Assembly (NCBI RefSeq): GCF_005405165.1
Contig: NZ_BJDN01000006.1
Span: forward strand, 47,443 to 111,442
From: Loigolactobacillus binensis
GTDB taxonomy: Bacteria; Bacillota; Bacilli; Lactobacillales; Lactobacillaceae
DNA: 64,000 nt
Reading direction: 5' to 3'
The notes under the pieces were generated by a model. That model was not told the DNA's origin and did not search any database. It saw only the letters and a list, made by a program, of their open reading frames with translations. This document shows positions 39,945 through 48,349 of this stretch, piece by piece. The position numbers and the translations under genes are program-made. Each line of letters starts with the position of its first letter. The first letter of the stretch is position 1.

Positions 39945-40826
39945 TCAACCGATATCAAATCGAATTGAGAGCCAAACACTTAAAATGATCAACCCAGCAC
40001 CGAACAAAAAGCCCCAGGTGATCGCTTCGTGAAGCAGCAGCCACCCTAACAAGGTGCCGACAAGTGGTTGTAATAAAAAATACAGGCCGGAGCTGCTGGC
40101 ATTGACCAAGCGTAAGCCGTGATTCCACATGACAAATGCCAATGCAGTGGAAATAACACCTAGATAGAGTAAGCATAAAATGATCGTTGGATTCATGAAG
40201 TTGATCTGCGTGATCACTGAACGACGTAAGATAATCGCCGGTGTTAGGCAAATAATGGCCACCGATCCAGATAAAATCGTCGTTTGCAAGGCACTATAGG
40301 TTCCCGAAAGACGCTTGATTAGAACTGACATCAAGGCCCACGTCAGCGCCGCAATGATCAACGCCACAACGCCGAGGAGCACATGTTTACCAGTGAGATG
40401 AATTCCTACGATCATAATCACACCAGCCGTCGCCAGACTAATCGACAGCACACGCACTTTAGTTAGTCGTTCCTTAAGTAGCCACGCAGCAAAAAGCAGC
40501 ATAAACGTCGGTGTCGCTGAAGTAATGACCGCACCAGTTTGGGCGTTTGACAACCAGGTCCCAGTTTCCTGAGACACGATCGATAGCGTATTGCCAATCA
40601 AGCCGATCAGTAAAATCAGTTTAAGGTCGCGCCAATTGATCGGCCACCGCTCGTGTAGCAAAAGGGAGATCAGCGTTAGCACGAGCACTGCGATCAGGTA
40701 ACGCAGCCAAACCAACTCGATTGGCGGCACCAAACCGACAACGAGTTTGACGACAACAAACATGCCACCCCAGATACAGGCTGACAAACTAAGTAACAAT
40801 GCACCAATTATTTTTTGTGTTTTCAA
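39945..40826 (-). CDS. EamA/DMT family transporter
   Basis: A 293-residue inner-membrane protein with ten hydrophobic helices arranged as two EamA repeats (about 5-140 and 150-290), typical of drug/metabolite exporters such as YdcZ/RhaT relatives. Hallmarks are CIWGGMFVVVKL in helix 1 and the proline of TPTFMLLFAAWLLKERLT. The substrate cannot be told from sequence. It lies 156 bases downstream of a LysR gene on the same strand, and the gap contains a TGATCCG-N8-CGGATCA dyad (40878-40899) that may be an operator. Confidence 0.9.
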   Translation of the reverse strand: MKTQKIIGALLLSLSACIWGGMFVVVKLVVGLVPPIELVWLRYLIAVLVLTLISLLLHERWPINWRDLKLILLIGLIGNTLSIVSQETGTWLSNAQTGAVITSATPTFMLLFAAWLLKERLTKVRVLSISLATAGVIMIVGIHLTGKHVLLGVVALIIAALTWALMSVLIKRLSGTYSALQTTILSGSVAIICLTPAIILRRSVITQINFMNPTIILCLLYLGVISTALAFVMWNHGLRLVNASSSGLYFLLQPLVGTLLGWLLLHEAITWGFLFGAGLIILSVWLSIRFDIG

Positions 40827-40982
40827 TTTTAATATTCCTCCGCTTTAGATTTCTTACTGGTTGAAATCGTCAGCGTGTGATCCGCTGACTAACGGATCAT
40901 TGGAACATCACATTCATTAAGTGGTGAAAAAAGCATGCGTGTCACTTCCCTTCAATTTGATTAGGACGTTGTTTCTACTATA

Positions 40983-41864
40983 TTATCGCATGCCGTGCTG
41001 CTGGCAAAATTGCCAAAATAAATCACTAGCCGGCGTATTTTGCTGTTGCGGTCGAACAAACGCGACCACACTATTGACGGCAGGCGCAATTGGTACAGCG
41101 ACGATATTGGGAAAATCGGTTAGATCAGCGGAATGACTCATCAGAATCGATACACCCATGCCACGGCTGATCATTTCCAAGATCAGCTCAACTCGTTTGC
41201 CCTTGTACGTCACATTGGGTTGGTAGCCGGCAGTTTGCATCATTTTGATCACTGGGTCCAACAAATTAGTTGCTTCATCCAATTGCAAAAAGGATTCTTC
41301 CCTTAAGTCCGCGATCGTCAACGCCTTTTTCGTGGCTAGTCGGTGTTGTTGCGGCAATAACGCGACAAAATGATCGGTCTCACCTAATAAGCGGTCGTAG
41401 GGACATTTAGCAACGTCAAAAATACGCATGAAAACAATGTCGGTTCGCCGTTGCGCAATCGAATTAGCCAGTGTTTCGCTTTCCGCCTCGGCAAAATTTA
41501 ATTTGATCTCCGGATGTGCTTTAGTGAAGGCCGCTAAAATATTGAACGCGCGATATTGTGAGATCGAGGGGATCGCTCTGATCGTCAGTGTGTTGCTTTG
41601 TTGACTTTTTAAAACATTTAGCTCCGCCATTAGCGCTGCATTATTCGCCACTAATTCACGAACTAAAGGTAAGATTTTTAGTCCGGCAGCGGTGATCGTC
41701 ACTTGGCGGTGGTCCCGCTTAAACAACTGCAGCCCAATTTCTTTTTCCAAAGCGATGATCTGCTTCGAAACGGTCGCCTGTGACAAGAAAAGGCGAGCTG
41801 CGGTTTCGGTATAGTTCAAAGTTTCGGTTAGATCAAGAAAGGTGTTCAGCTTATTAACATCCAT
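40983..41864 (-). CDS. LysR family transcriptional regulator
   Basis: A 293-residue LTTR: N-terminal winged helix (MDVNKLNTFLDLTETLNYTETAARLFLSQATVSKQIIALEKEIGLQLF) and a two-lobe periplasmic-protein-like effector domain. I use the ATG at 41864, which has AAGGAG 7 bases upstream; the longer frame has no family match. It is divergent from the broken cyclase/SDR pair, and a perfect TATGCCAA-A-TTGGCATA dyad lies between them; EamA lies downstream on the same strand. It probably controls one or both flanks. Confidence 0.93.
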   Translation of the reverse strand: MDVNKLNTFLDLTETLNYTETAARLFLSQATVSKQIIALEKEIGLQLFKRDHRQVTITAAGLKILPLVRELVANNAALMAELNVLKSQQSNTLTIRAIPSISQYRAFNILAAFTKAHPEIKLNFAEAESETLANSIAQRRTDIVFMRIFDVAKCPYDRLLGETDHFVALLPQQHRLATKKALTIADLREESFLQLDEATNLLDPVIKMMQTAGYQPNVTYKGKRVELILEMISRGMGVSILMSHSADLTDFPNIVAVPIAPAVNSVVAFVRPQQQNTPASDLFWQFCQQHGMR

Positions 41865-41933
41865 TATTTTCTCCTTCAAACAAGGTTCATGTAGCGAGTT
41901 TAGGCTAAGTTCAGTCAAAATTCAACTACGCCG

Positions 41934-41950
41934 TATGCCAAATTGGCATA
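41934..41950. promoter_or_regulatory. LysR-type binding site (T-N11-A dyad)
   Basis: TATGCCAA-A-TTGGCATA, a perfect 8-base dyad containing the T-N11-A pattern of LTTR sites, 70 bases upstream of the LysR start and 150 before the divergent gene. Confidence 0.7.
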
Positions 41951-42099
41951 ACAAACGCATAAATCGTCATTGATTGGCACTGGGTAACCAAGTAAAATAG
42001 GTTCATCAGCTTACGTAAAGTAAGTGAATTAATTAGTTGCCGCCAAACTTAAAGTGACGGCACAAACACGTTGAACCTAAAATTTAGGAGGAAATAGAC

Positions 42100-42615
42100 A
42101 TGCATTCAATTAATTGGCCCACTCAATATTTACCTGGCACCACTGATAATTTCGTTGCCAATGAGGTCATCGCCAGCGGAATCACTTTAGCGGCGGTCTG
42201 GGCAAACCTAGTCGACACCAGTAAATGGGAATCCTACTACGATAATGCGGCTAACATTGAGTTAGCTGATACGGCGGACACTAAGTTACACTTTGCGGAA
42301 CACTTTCATTTTGACACGTTTGGTTTTCCCATCGATGCTCAAGTCATGTAACTCGTAGCCCCAACTGATGGTCAAGTTGCCCGACTTGCTTGGCATGGTT
42401 GGCAAAACGGTGATGCTGCCACTCAATTTGACGTTTATCACGCTTTTGTGATCGAACAACTAGCTGCTGGCCGAGTGCGGCTTTTGACTCAGGAATCACA
42501 GATTGGGCAACCGGCAGCCGAATTGGCGCAGCAATCGCCTAACCCAATGCTCAACGGTCATCAGGCTTGGTTGGATGGTCTCGTTAAAGCAGCGCGCAAA
42601 CAAAATAACAACTAG
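42100..42615 (+). pseudogene. SRPBCC/polyketide-cyclase-like gene with one in-frame stop
   Basis: The frame starts at an ATG with AGGAGG upstream and continues in the same frame for 171 residues, broken only by a TAA at 42349-42351. Before the stop it reads ANEVIASGITLAAVWANLVD ... FHFDTFGFPID, and after it LVAPTDGQVARLAWHGWQNG ... FDVYHAFVIEQLAAG, ending TAG just before the SDR ribosome site. The pattern is that of a SRPBCC START-like domain. A single G-to-T change of GAA would explain the stop, so this is a recent pseudogene, a sequencing error or, less likely, read-through. It precedes an SDR in the same direction, opposite a LysR. Confidence 0.75.
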
Positions 42616-42621
42616 GAGGTC

Positions 42622-43455
42622 ATGACAATAACAAAAACATGGTTAATTACGGGCACATCTAGTGGCTTCGGCAAGGCCTTAGCCACCTTGGTCGCCCAAA
42701 CTGATGGGCAACATTTGCTGGCAACTGCACGAAAAATGGCTGATCTTGATTATTTAGATGCCTTTGATCATGGTCAGATCACCAAAATTATTTTAGATGT
42801 CACTGACGACGCCGAGGTTGCGGCATTAAGTGACAAAATTCGCGCGGCTGGTGGTGTCGATATATTAGTCAATAACGCTGGCCTAGGCTATTTTGCGACG
42901 ACTGAAGAAGCCCAAGCTGCGGATGTTCGTCAGCTTTTCGACGTTAATTTCTTTGGCCTCGCGGCGGTAACCAAAGTCGTGCTCCCCTTTATGCGCGCCG
43001 CCCGTCAAGGGGTTATCGTTAATATTTCCAGCGTTTTAGGTCTCACTAGCTTGCCGACCTTAGGTTACTACAGCGCCTCAAAATATGCGGTTGAAGGTTA
43101 TTCCGAAGGCTTGCGCCAAGAAGTGGCGCCGCTAGGCATTCAAGTGATGTTGGTCGAACCTAGTGGCGCACGAACCAATTGGGCGGGCGCATCCGGTAAA
43201 CACGTTATCCCCGCCCTAGCTGACTATCAGGCCTTCAAGGCCAATGTGGTCGGCGTTAAAAATGGTGCCGGGCATGAACCAGGTAACCCGACTAAAATTG
43301 CCCAATTGATCTTTGCTAGTGTCACAAACGAAACTCAAGTGCCGCTACACCTGCCATTAGGCGCCTTTGCCACGAATGCCGCCCAAGAACATTTGACCGC
43401 GGTGCTCAATGAAGTGACCGCACGGCGCGCCACTGCACTTAAGGCTGACGATTAA
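42622..43455 (+). CDS. SDR family oxidoreductase
   Basis: Classical NAD(P)-dependent short-chain dehydrogenase, 277 residues: cofactor loop TGTSSGFG (10-17), NNAG (84-87), catalytic Ser 137 and Tyr150-x3-Lys154 (YSASK). It is clearly paralogous to the SDR at 48350 (same LNNAGLGYFxT, VEPSGxRTxWAG and terminal LRLPLG-type segments). The ATG is only 2 bases from its AGGAGG, an unusually short gap. It lies 6 bases after the broken cyclase gene, in the LysR-divergent unit. Substrate unknown. Confidence 0.92.
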   Translation: MTITKTWLITGTSSGFGKALATLVAQTDGQHLLATARKMADLDYLDAFDHGQITKIILDVTDDAEVAALSDKIRAAGGVDILVNNAGLGYFATTEEAQAADVRQLFDVNFFGLAAVTKVVLPFMRAARQGVIVNISSVLGLTSLPTLGYYSASKYAVEGYSEGLRQEVAPLGIQVMLVEPSGARTNWAGASGKHVIPALADYQAFKANVVGVKNGAGHEPGNPTKIAQLIFASVTNETQVPLHLPLGAFATNAAQEHLTAVLNEVTARRATALKADD

Positions 43456-43472
43456 AAAACTACCGCAAATAA

Positions 43473-43514
43473 GAACCGGCGCCACTGTAGAAATTACGGT
43501 GGTGCCGGTTTTTA
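43473..43514. terminator. Bidirectional terminator between the SDR and relQ genes
   Basis: AACCGGCGCCAC / GTGGTGCCGGTT arms with a 12-base loop and TTTTT on the plus side. It is shared by two convergent genes. Confidence 0.88.
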
Positions 43515-44183
43515 TTTGGCAAAATCATTCAATTGCTGATAAATATGCTGCATTTTAGTTTCGATCTGGGCCAATTCATTCGCATAACCTTGTAGATCAT
43601 TGCCGTACTGTTCGACCAATTTAGCGTCCATATCGGTTTTATAACGTAACTTGTGTTCCAAGCTGGCCCACATGTCCATCCCCACCGTGCGAATTTGGAT
43701 CTCTACGTTGACGGCTTGGCTGCCCTGCGCCTGAAAAACCGGCACGGCAACGACAATGTGCAGGCTGCGATAGCCACTGGGTTTCGGTGTTTTGATATAG
43801 TCTTTACGTCTGATCAGCGTGACATCGGTTTGCTTTAACAGCAGCTTTTCAATCAGGTAGACATCGGCAATATAATTGGTCACGACCCGGATGCCGGCAA
43901 CGTCGAAAATATGATCTTGAACGTTGTCGATCGATAAAGCCAAGTTTTTACGCGCCAGCTTCTGCACTAAACTTTGCACATCCTTCATCCGTTCTTCCAT
44001 GTGATGAATGGGATTATGGTCGTGGTTGACTTGAAATTCGGCATCTAAATTCTCTAACTTGGTGCCGATCTCGTTGGCACCGGCCTGACTTAATTGATAC
44101 AACTGCGCTAATTTTTGCAACTCGGCAACATCTGGTGCGTCTAGTGCTGGCTTAAAATGATCACCGATTTTTTTGAAATTCAT
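43512..44183 (-). CDS. relQ: Small alarmone synthetase (RelQ-type GTP pyrophosphokinase)
   Basis: Single-domain (p)ppGpp synthetase. The 223-residue protein keeps the RelA/SpoT synthetase core: HMEERMKDVQSLVQKL, DIFD-type FDVAGIRVVTNY, RRKDYIKTPKPSGYRSLH (G loop, about 135-155) and VEIQIRTVGMDMWASLEHKLRYK. No hydrolase, TGS or ACT domain is present. The start is uncertain: an ATG at 44183 or a TTG at 44207. It begins right after a TetR gene with no promoter gap, so the regulator and synthetase are co-transcribed. A decayed second copy lies at 60726-61250. Confidence 0.9.
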   Translation of the reverse strand: MNFKKIGDHFKPALDAPDVAELQKLAQLYQLSQAGANEIGTKLENLDAEFQVNHDHNPIHHMEERMKDVQSLVQKLARKNLALSIDNVQDHIFDVAGIRVVTNYIADVYLIEKLLLKQTDVTLIRRKDYIKTPKPSGYRSLHIVVAVPVFQAQGSQAVNVEIQIRTVGMDMWASLEHKLRYKTDMDAKLVEQYGNDLQGYANELAQIETKMQHIYQQLNDFAK

Positions 44184-44220
44184 TAAATTACGTCGTTCTA
44201 ATATCAAGAATTGGCCACCC

Positions 44221-44799
44221 TTACTTTTTGATTGGCTTGCCGGCAATGCCATACATAAACAACTTTTCAAATTGAGGCATTAACTTGGGATCATCCACGT
44301 GCGTGGACACATATTGCGTAAACATGCCCGCAAATAGGCCAATAACATCATCGGCAACATCACTGTTGATCACGCCATCCGCGCGGCCGGCCTTGATCAT
44401 TGAGCGCCAAAACTGCTGGTTCCACTCAGCCGCATAGGCCTGAACTGCTGCCGACTGGTTAACTTTCTGCAAAAACTCATCACTGATATCCGGCGCCAGA
44501 TTTTGCTGGATCTGCTTGGGTTTTAAACTGAATTCCTGAAATTTAGTTAAAAAGTCGGTGGCATCATCCTCAGCGATTTTTTGTAATCCTTGCGCGTTTT
44601 CCTTAAAGAACAGCAGCGCCACTGCATCGGCCAGTTCATCTTTATTTTTAAAATATTTGTACAGCGTCACGAATGAGATGCCCGACAGTTCACTGACTTC
44701 CTTGATGCTGGTTTTTTGAATGCCTTTCTTGGTCATTAATTGATAGGCTGCGTCAACGATCAATTTACGATTCAATTCCTTCTTTAGATCTCGTTTCAT
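44221..44799 (-). CDS. TetR/AcrR family transcriptional regulator
   Basis: A 192-residue TetR repressor with HTH TSIKEVSELSGISFVTLYKYFKNKDELADAV (about 30-60). It is divergent from the ABC transporter gene at 44989, and the gap carries a 13-base perfect dyad, so it most likely represses both. relQ follows it on the same strand within 40 bases. Ligand unknown; in this family the typical inducer is the substrate of the neighbouring transporter. Confidence 0.92.
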   Translation of the reverse strand: MKRDLKKELNRKLIVDAAYQLMTKKGIQKTSIKEVSELSGISFVTLYKYFKNKDELADAVALLFFKENAQGLQKIAEDDATDFLTKFQEFSLKPKQIQQNLAPDISDEFLQKVNQSAAVQAYAAEWNQQFWRSMIKAGRADGVINSDVADDVIGLFAGMFTQYVSTHVDDPKLMPQFEKLFMYGIAGKPIKK

Positions 44800-44865
44800 G
44801 AGCTCACCCTTTGTTTTTACGCTAATTGATTTTTTTCATTCTAGCACATAATGATACTTTCTGCA

Positions 44866-44901
44866 AAAAAGTTAAATAATAAAAATAATATTTAACTTTT
44901 T
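44866..44901. promoter_or_regulatory. TetR operator between tetR-relQ and the ABC transporter
   Basis: AAAAAGTTAAATA-N10-TATTTAACTTTTT, perfect 13-base arms, ending one base before a TTGACA at 44903-44908. The -10 for that box would be a poor GATGCT at 17 bases, which suggests a tightly controlled promoter. Confidence 0.7.
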
Positions 44902-44988
44902 ATTGACAGCTACCTGGATTCCGCGGATGCTCAGGTCTATAAATAAATTAAATATTTTTAATTTTATTAAACTTTCTGGAGGGATCCT

Positions 44989-46980
44989 ATGTCATTTTTA
45001 AAATTAAGCAACATTCATAAATCGTATTTCCTAGGTAAAGAGGAATTTCCGGTACTTAAAGGAATCGACTTAGACTTTGAACTAGGCGAATTTGTTTCTA
45101 TTCTAGGTGAATCCGGTGGCGGTAAATCGACGCTGATGAATATTATTGGCGGCCTGGATCGTGAGTTTGAAGGGGCCGTCAGCGTGGCCGGGCAAAAATT
45201 AGATCACAAAGACGAAAAGGCCTTGGACGCTTATCGGCGCGACACGATCGGCTACATTTATCAAGCCTACAATCTGATCAGCCATTTAAGTGTGCTCGAC
45301 AATGTTTTGATCTCCTTGGACATGACCACCTTAAATAAAGCGGAAAGAGAAAAGCGCGCCCTAGCTTTGCTCCAGCGCGTCGGCCTATCCGACCAGGCCA
45401 AAAAATACCCTAATCAATTATCCGGCGGCCAAAAACAACGTGTGGCGATCGCCCGCGCCTTAGCCAGTGACCCGAAAGTGATCATCGCCGACGAACCAAC
45501 TGGGGCCTTAGATTCACAAAATACAGTCGAAGTGCTGCAAATTTTAAATGAGATCGCCGCGGAAGGCCGTTTGGTCATTACAGTCACGCACTCGCAAACC
45601 GTTGCCGACGCCGGCACCCGGATCGTCCACTTAGCCGATGGCAAAATTGACGCGGACAAACGCATCCGTGCTGCCTACCCGCCACAAACAACGCCGTCAC
45701 CGATCAAGTCGCGTTTGCTACCGGCGACGGTCAGTATTAAAACCGCCATCAAATACCTTAAATTTAATTTTTGGCGTAACTCGTTGATCGTCATTGGCAC
45801 CGCGATCGGTTTGTTCGCGGTGATCTTATTTTCCGGTCTCGGCAACGGCATCAGTGGCTACATCAACAGGCAGATCACCGATATGGCCAATCCACAAGTC
45901 GTGACCGTGGCGCGCTATCAAAAGAAGACCACCACCACGCCAAGCGGTGATAACCCTATGGTCGCGGCGCTGACCAGTTCAGCAGCGACGAAAAAGCCAA
46001 CTTTCAGTCACCACCAAATGGCGCAGATTGCTGCACTTAAGCACGTTGATTCCGTTCAGAAAAGTTATACAGCCACCAATGTGACCGTCAAGTATCAGAC
46101 GAAAACCGCAACGATGACCACGCTATCTAACTGGACCAAATCGGCAACGACTTCTTCGATCGACGTCGGCCACAAACCGGGAAAAGGTGAAATTATTTTA
46201 GACAAAAACGCAATTGCCAAGAAAATTGCTAAAAGCGACTGGCAGAATTTGGTCGGTAAAACCGTGACGCTTAGCTACACCGCCCTTGACCGCGCGGGTA
46301 AACAAGTCACCGTTAACTTCTCCGCCAAAGTAGCCGGCATTGGCAGTAACGCCAATAGTATGCAAACAATCAATATTATCAACACAACCACCCTAACCGA
46401 CGCAATGCGGGCCGCAAATGTTGCGACCACCCCGACTGCGCTGGCCGTCAAGATCGATCAGTTGGCCAACGTTAAGTCAGTTAATCGGAAGATCAATCGG
46501 CTTAAATCAAATGATAGCCGCTTATATTCTTCATCCTCGATCGTCAGTACAATTGACACGATCCAAACTTATGTTGACTTGGCCTCAACTATTTTAGCCG
46601 TGATCGCTGGTATCTCGTTAGTCGTTTCCGCTTTAATGATCATCGTCACCATGTACATGTCAGTCAGCGCCCGCACCAAAGAGATCGGTATTCTACGCGC
46701 TTTAGGTGAAAGTAAACGCGATATTCGGCGGCTTTTTATCAGTGAGTCCTTGGTCATCGGCGTCGTTAGTGCCGTTTTAGGTACTGGCCTTGCTTTCGGC
46801 TTTGGCGCAATTGCTAATCTGGCACTACAATCGATCGCCAACTATAGCTTCGTCCAGATCAGTTTACTGAACGTGGGCACGACGTTTATCATTGCCCTGA
46901 TCATCTCATTGATCGCCGCGCTGTTACCTTCACGCCACGCGGCAGCACTTAATCCGATCGATGCGTTAAGTGCAGACTAA
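44989..46980 (+). CDS. ABC transporter, fused ATPase and FtsX-type permease (MacB-like)
   Basis: A 663-residue half-transporter. The ATPase domain (about 1-230) has Walker A GESGGGKST, signature LSGGQKQR and Walker B VIIADEPTGALD. A first membrane helix at about 262-283 is followed by a large extracellular domain (about 290-520) and three helices near the C terminus (about 525-555, 580-610 and 620-650), as in MacB. Such exporters move peptides, lipoproteins or antibiotics. It is divergent from TetR and probably induced by its substrate. A terminator follows at 47074. Confidence 0.92.
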   Translation: MSFLKLSNIHKSYFLGKEEFPVLKGIDLDFELGEFVSILGESGGGKSTLMNIIGGLDREFEGAVSVAGQKLDHKDEKALDAYRRDTIGYIYQAYNLISHLSVLDNVLISLDMTTLNKAEREKRALALLQRVGLSDQAKKYPNQLSGGQKQRVAIARALASDPKVIIADEPTGALDSQNTVEVLQILNEIAAEGRLVITVTHSQTVADAGTRIVHLADGKIDADKRIRAAYPPQTTPSPIKSRLLPATVSIKTAIKYLKFNFWRNSLIVIGTAIGLFAVILFSGLGNGISGYINRQITDMANPQVVTVARYQKKTTTTPSGDNPMVAALTSSAATKKPTFSHHQMAQIAALKHVDSVQKSYTATNVTVKYQTKTATMTTLSNWTKSATTSSIDVGHKPGKGEIILDKNAIAKKIAKSDWQNLVGKTVTLSYTALDRAGKQVTVNFSAKVAGIGSNANSMQTINIINTTTLTDAMRAANVATTPTALAVKIDQLANVKSVNRKINRLKSNDSRLYSSSSIVSTIDTIQTYVDLASTILAVIAGISLVVSALMIIVTMYMSVSARTKEIGILRALGESKRDIRRLFISESLVIGVVSAVLGTGLAFGFGAIANLALQSIANYSFVQISLLNVGTTFIIALIISLIAALLPSRHAAALNPIDALSAD

Positions 46981-47073
46981 AAATTAGTAAAGCCGCTAAT
47001 GATCGGGCCAATGTCACTGTTTTCGGTCATTATGGCTAAAACTGAAAGACACTTTAAGCTGCCTGCTAGCTTA

Positions 47074-47107
47074 TAAAAAATCCTTTTCCGACTAGAAAAG
47101 GATTTTT
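47074..47107. terminator. Bidirectional terminator after the ABC transporter
   Basis: AAAAAATCCTTTTC / GAAAAGGATTTTTT-type arms with a short loop, A run on the left and T run on the right. It also serves the convergent YbaK-like gene. Confidence 0.9.
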
Positions 47108-47112
47108 TGCGC

Positions 47113-47637
47113 TTATTTAGCTAATCCGGCCACCACCTGCACGTTAAGTAATTGCCGTAAAATAGTGGTCGGCAGTTGTACTTTAGAATTTAACCGACCG
47201 CTGCCGATCACAACGGTTGGCTGCTCAAAAACGCTGGGATCAATTAAAACGTGCCAAGTACTAGGTAGCCCCAATGGCGTAATGCTGCCTAATTCCATTT
47301 GCGTTTGCGCCAACACGTCAGCTAATGGCGCAAACGACACCTTGCTGACATCTAGGGCGTGTTTCGTGACACCGCCAGTATTAGCTTTGTGGCCGTACGG
47401 CACCACTAGCGCCGCGTATTTGACGGTGGCTTGGCGTTTGCCTTGGACGATCAAACAATTCAGCTCCGCGGCAAACGGGATCGCGTAGTGCTGACTAAGC
47501 AAATCACCATCGGCGTACGCCGGGTCGATAGGCGCCACTTGAACTTGATCGGTTATGGCTAAGGCCTTTAACTGCTGATAAACGGGTGCTGCCACTAAAT
47601 CGGGCTGTTGTGTCACGGATTGAAAAACTAATTGCAC
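47113..47637 (-). CDS. YbaK/EbsC family aminoacyl-tRNA editing protein
   Basis: A 174-residue trans-editing domain of the YbaK/ProX superfamily, which removes wrong amino acids from tRNA (Cys- or Ala-tRNA-Pro in known cases). AALVVPYGHKANTGGVTKHALD and ELGSITPLGLPS with the GxxxP loop mark the family. The start is a GTG at 47637, 10 bases after AAGGAG; the upstream frame extension overlaps the ribosome site. The tRNA substrate cannot be told. It lies after the MerR gene on the same strand, with a promoter and dyad in between. Confidence 0.88.
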   Translation of the reverse strand: MQLVFQSVTQQPDLVAAPVYQQLKALAITDQVQVAPIDPAYADGDLLSQHYAIPFAAELNCLIVQGKRQATVKYAALVVPYGHKANTGGVTKHALDVSKVSFAPLADVLAQTQMELGSITPLGLPSTWHVLIDPSVFEQPTVVIGSGRLNSKVQLPTTILRQLLNVQVVAGLAK

Positions 47638-47653
47638 GCTTGCTCGTCTCCTT

Positions 47654-47677
47654 AATATGGTTGCATATACAATCATA
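47654..47677. promoter_or_regulatory. Imperfect 24-base palindrome upstream of the YbaK-like gene
   Basis: ATATGATTGTAT-ATGCAACCATAT on the minus strand, a dyad with two mismatched pairs, overlapping a TAATAT that lies 16 bases after TTGTAC. It could be an operator on the YbaK-like promoter. Confidence 0.45.
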
Positions 47678-47707
47678 TTACCACAATCAGTCAAAAGTAC
47701 AATCGAC

Positions 47708-48193
47708 TTAGTCAGCCGGCAGATCGATCAATTGCCGCACATCATCGGCTTTTTTCAAGGCCGCTTGGTATTGCGCGTGGGTCGTGGGTGCAACAAAATT
47801 GGTTCCCGGTGTGAAGTGGATCGTTTCAGTCCCCGCTTCTACCGCCGTTTTGTAATACCATTTCTTGAAACGCAGAAAATCTAGCTGCGCCTGCATGTCA
47901 CGGACTTTATCCGCCAGCACCGCCTCTTCTTGATCCAAGTAATCGTAGCGTTGGCGCAAGGTGGTGTCGCCTTGTAGGCAGAGACTGATAAAATGGCCAA
48001 TATCTTTGATCGGCACGCCACTGCGCTTTAGGCAATCGATCACTTCAAGAAAATTAAAGTCGTTGTCTTTAAACTTGCGCCGCCCAGCCGCGTCACGCTC
48101 GACAAACGGCAACAGGCCCTTTTTATCGTAATACCGTAATGTTGAAGTGTTGGTGCCCATGCGTGCAGCGACTTCGCCAATTGAATAATTCAA
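47708..48193 (-). CDS. MerR family transcriptional regulator
   Basis: A 161-residue MerR protein: winged HTH (MNYSIGEVAARMGTNTSTLRYYDKKGLLPFVERDAAGRR), coiled-coil helix (about 80-115) and a short C-terminal effector region without the metal-binding cysteines, which places it with the small-molecule-sensing MerR proteins. It is divergent from an SDR operon whose promoter has the 19-base spacer and dyad that MerR proteins act on. A second matching promoter sits before the O-acetyltransferase gene at 51906. Confidence 0.93.
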   Translation of the reverse strand: MNYSIGEVAARMGTNTSTLRYYDKKGLLPFVERDAAGRRKFKDNDFNFLEVIDCLKRSGVPIKDIGHFISLCLQGDTTLRQRYDYLDQEEAVLADKVRDMQAQLDFLRFKKWYYKTAVEAGTETIHFTPGTNFVAPTTHAQYQAALKKADDVRQLIDLPAD

Positions 48194-48213
48194 AATTTTC
48201 GCTTCCTTCTTGC

Positions 48214-48244
48214 TTGACTTAAACCTAGGTTCAAGTCGTATGAT
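48214..48244 (+). promoter_or_regulatory. MerR-type promoter of the SDR operon (19-base spacer over a dyad)
   Basis: TTGACT (48214-48219), a 19-base spacer and TATGAT (48239-48244). The spacer contains the dyad ACTTAAAC-CTAG-GTTCAAGT (48218-48237, one mismatch). The over-long spacer with a centred dyad is the hallmark of promoters that MerR activates by untwisting DNA. Confidence 0.8.
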
Positions 48245-48349
48245 AGCAGAGAAATCAGAAATAGCAACTCAGGTTCTCAAGTAGCGGCAGCCGGAACCAG
48301 AAAAATTTCTGATACGAAATCAACTATTTATGGAAGAGGCGTTTCTATT

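Noticed and set aside
47157..47488. Plus-strand open frame opposite the YbaK-like gene
   Set aside because: It is antisense to a conserved gene and has no ribosome site.
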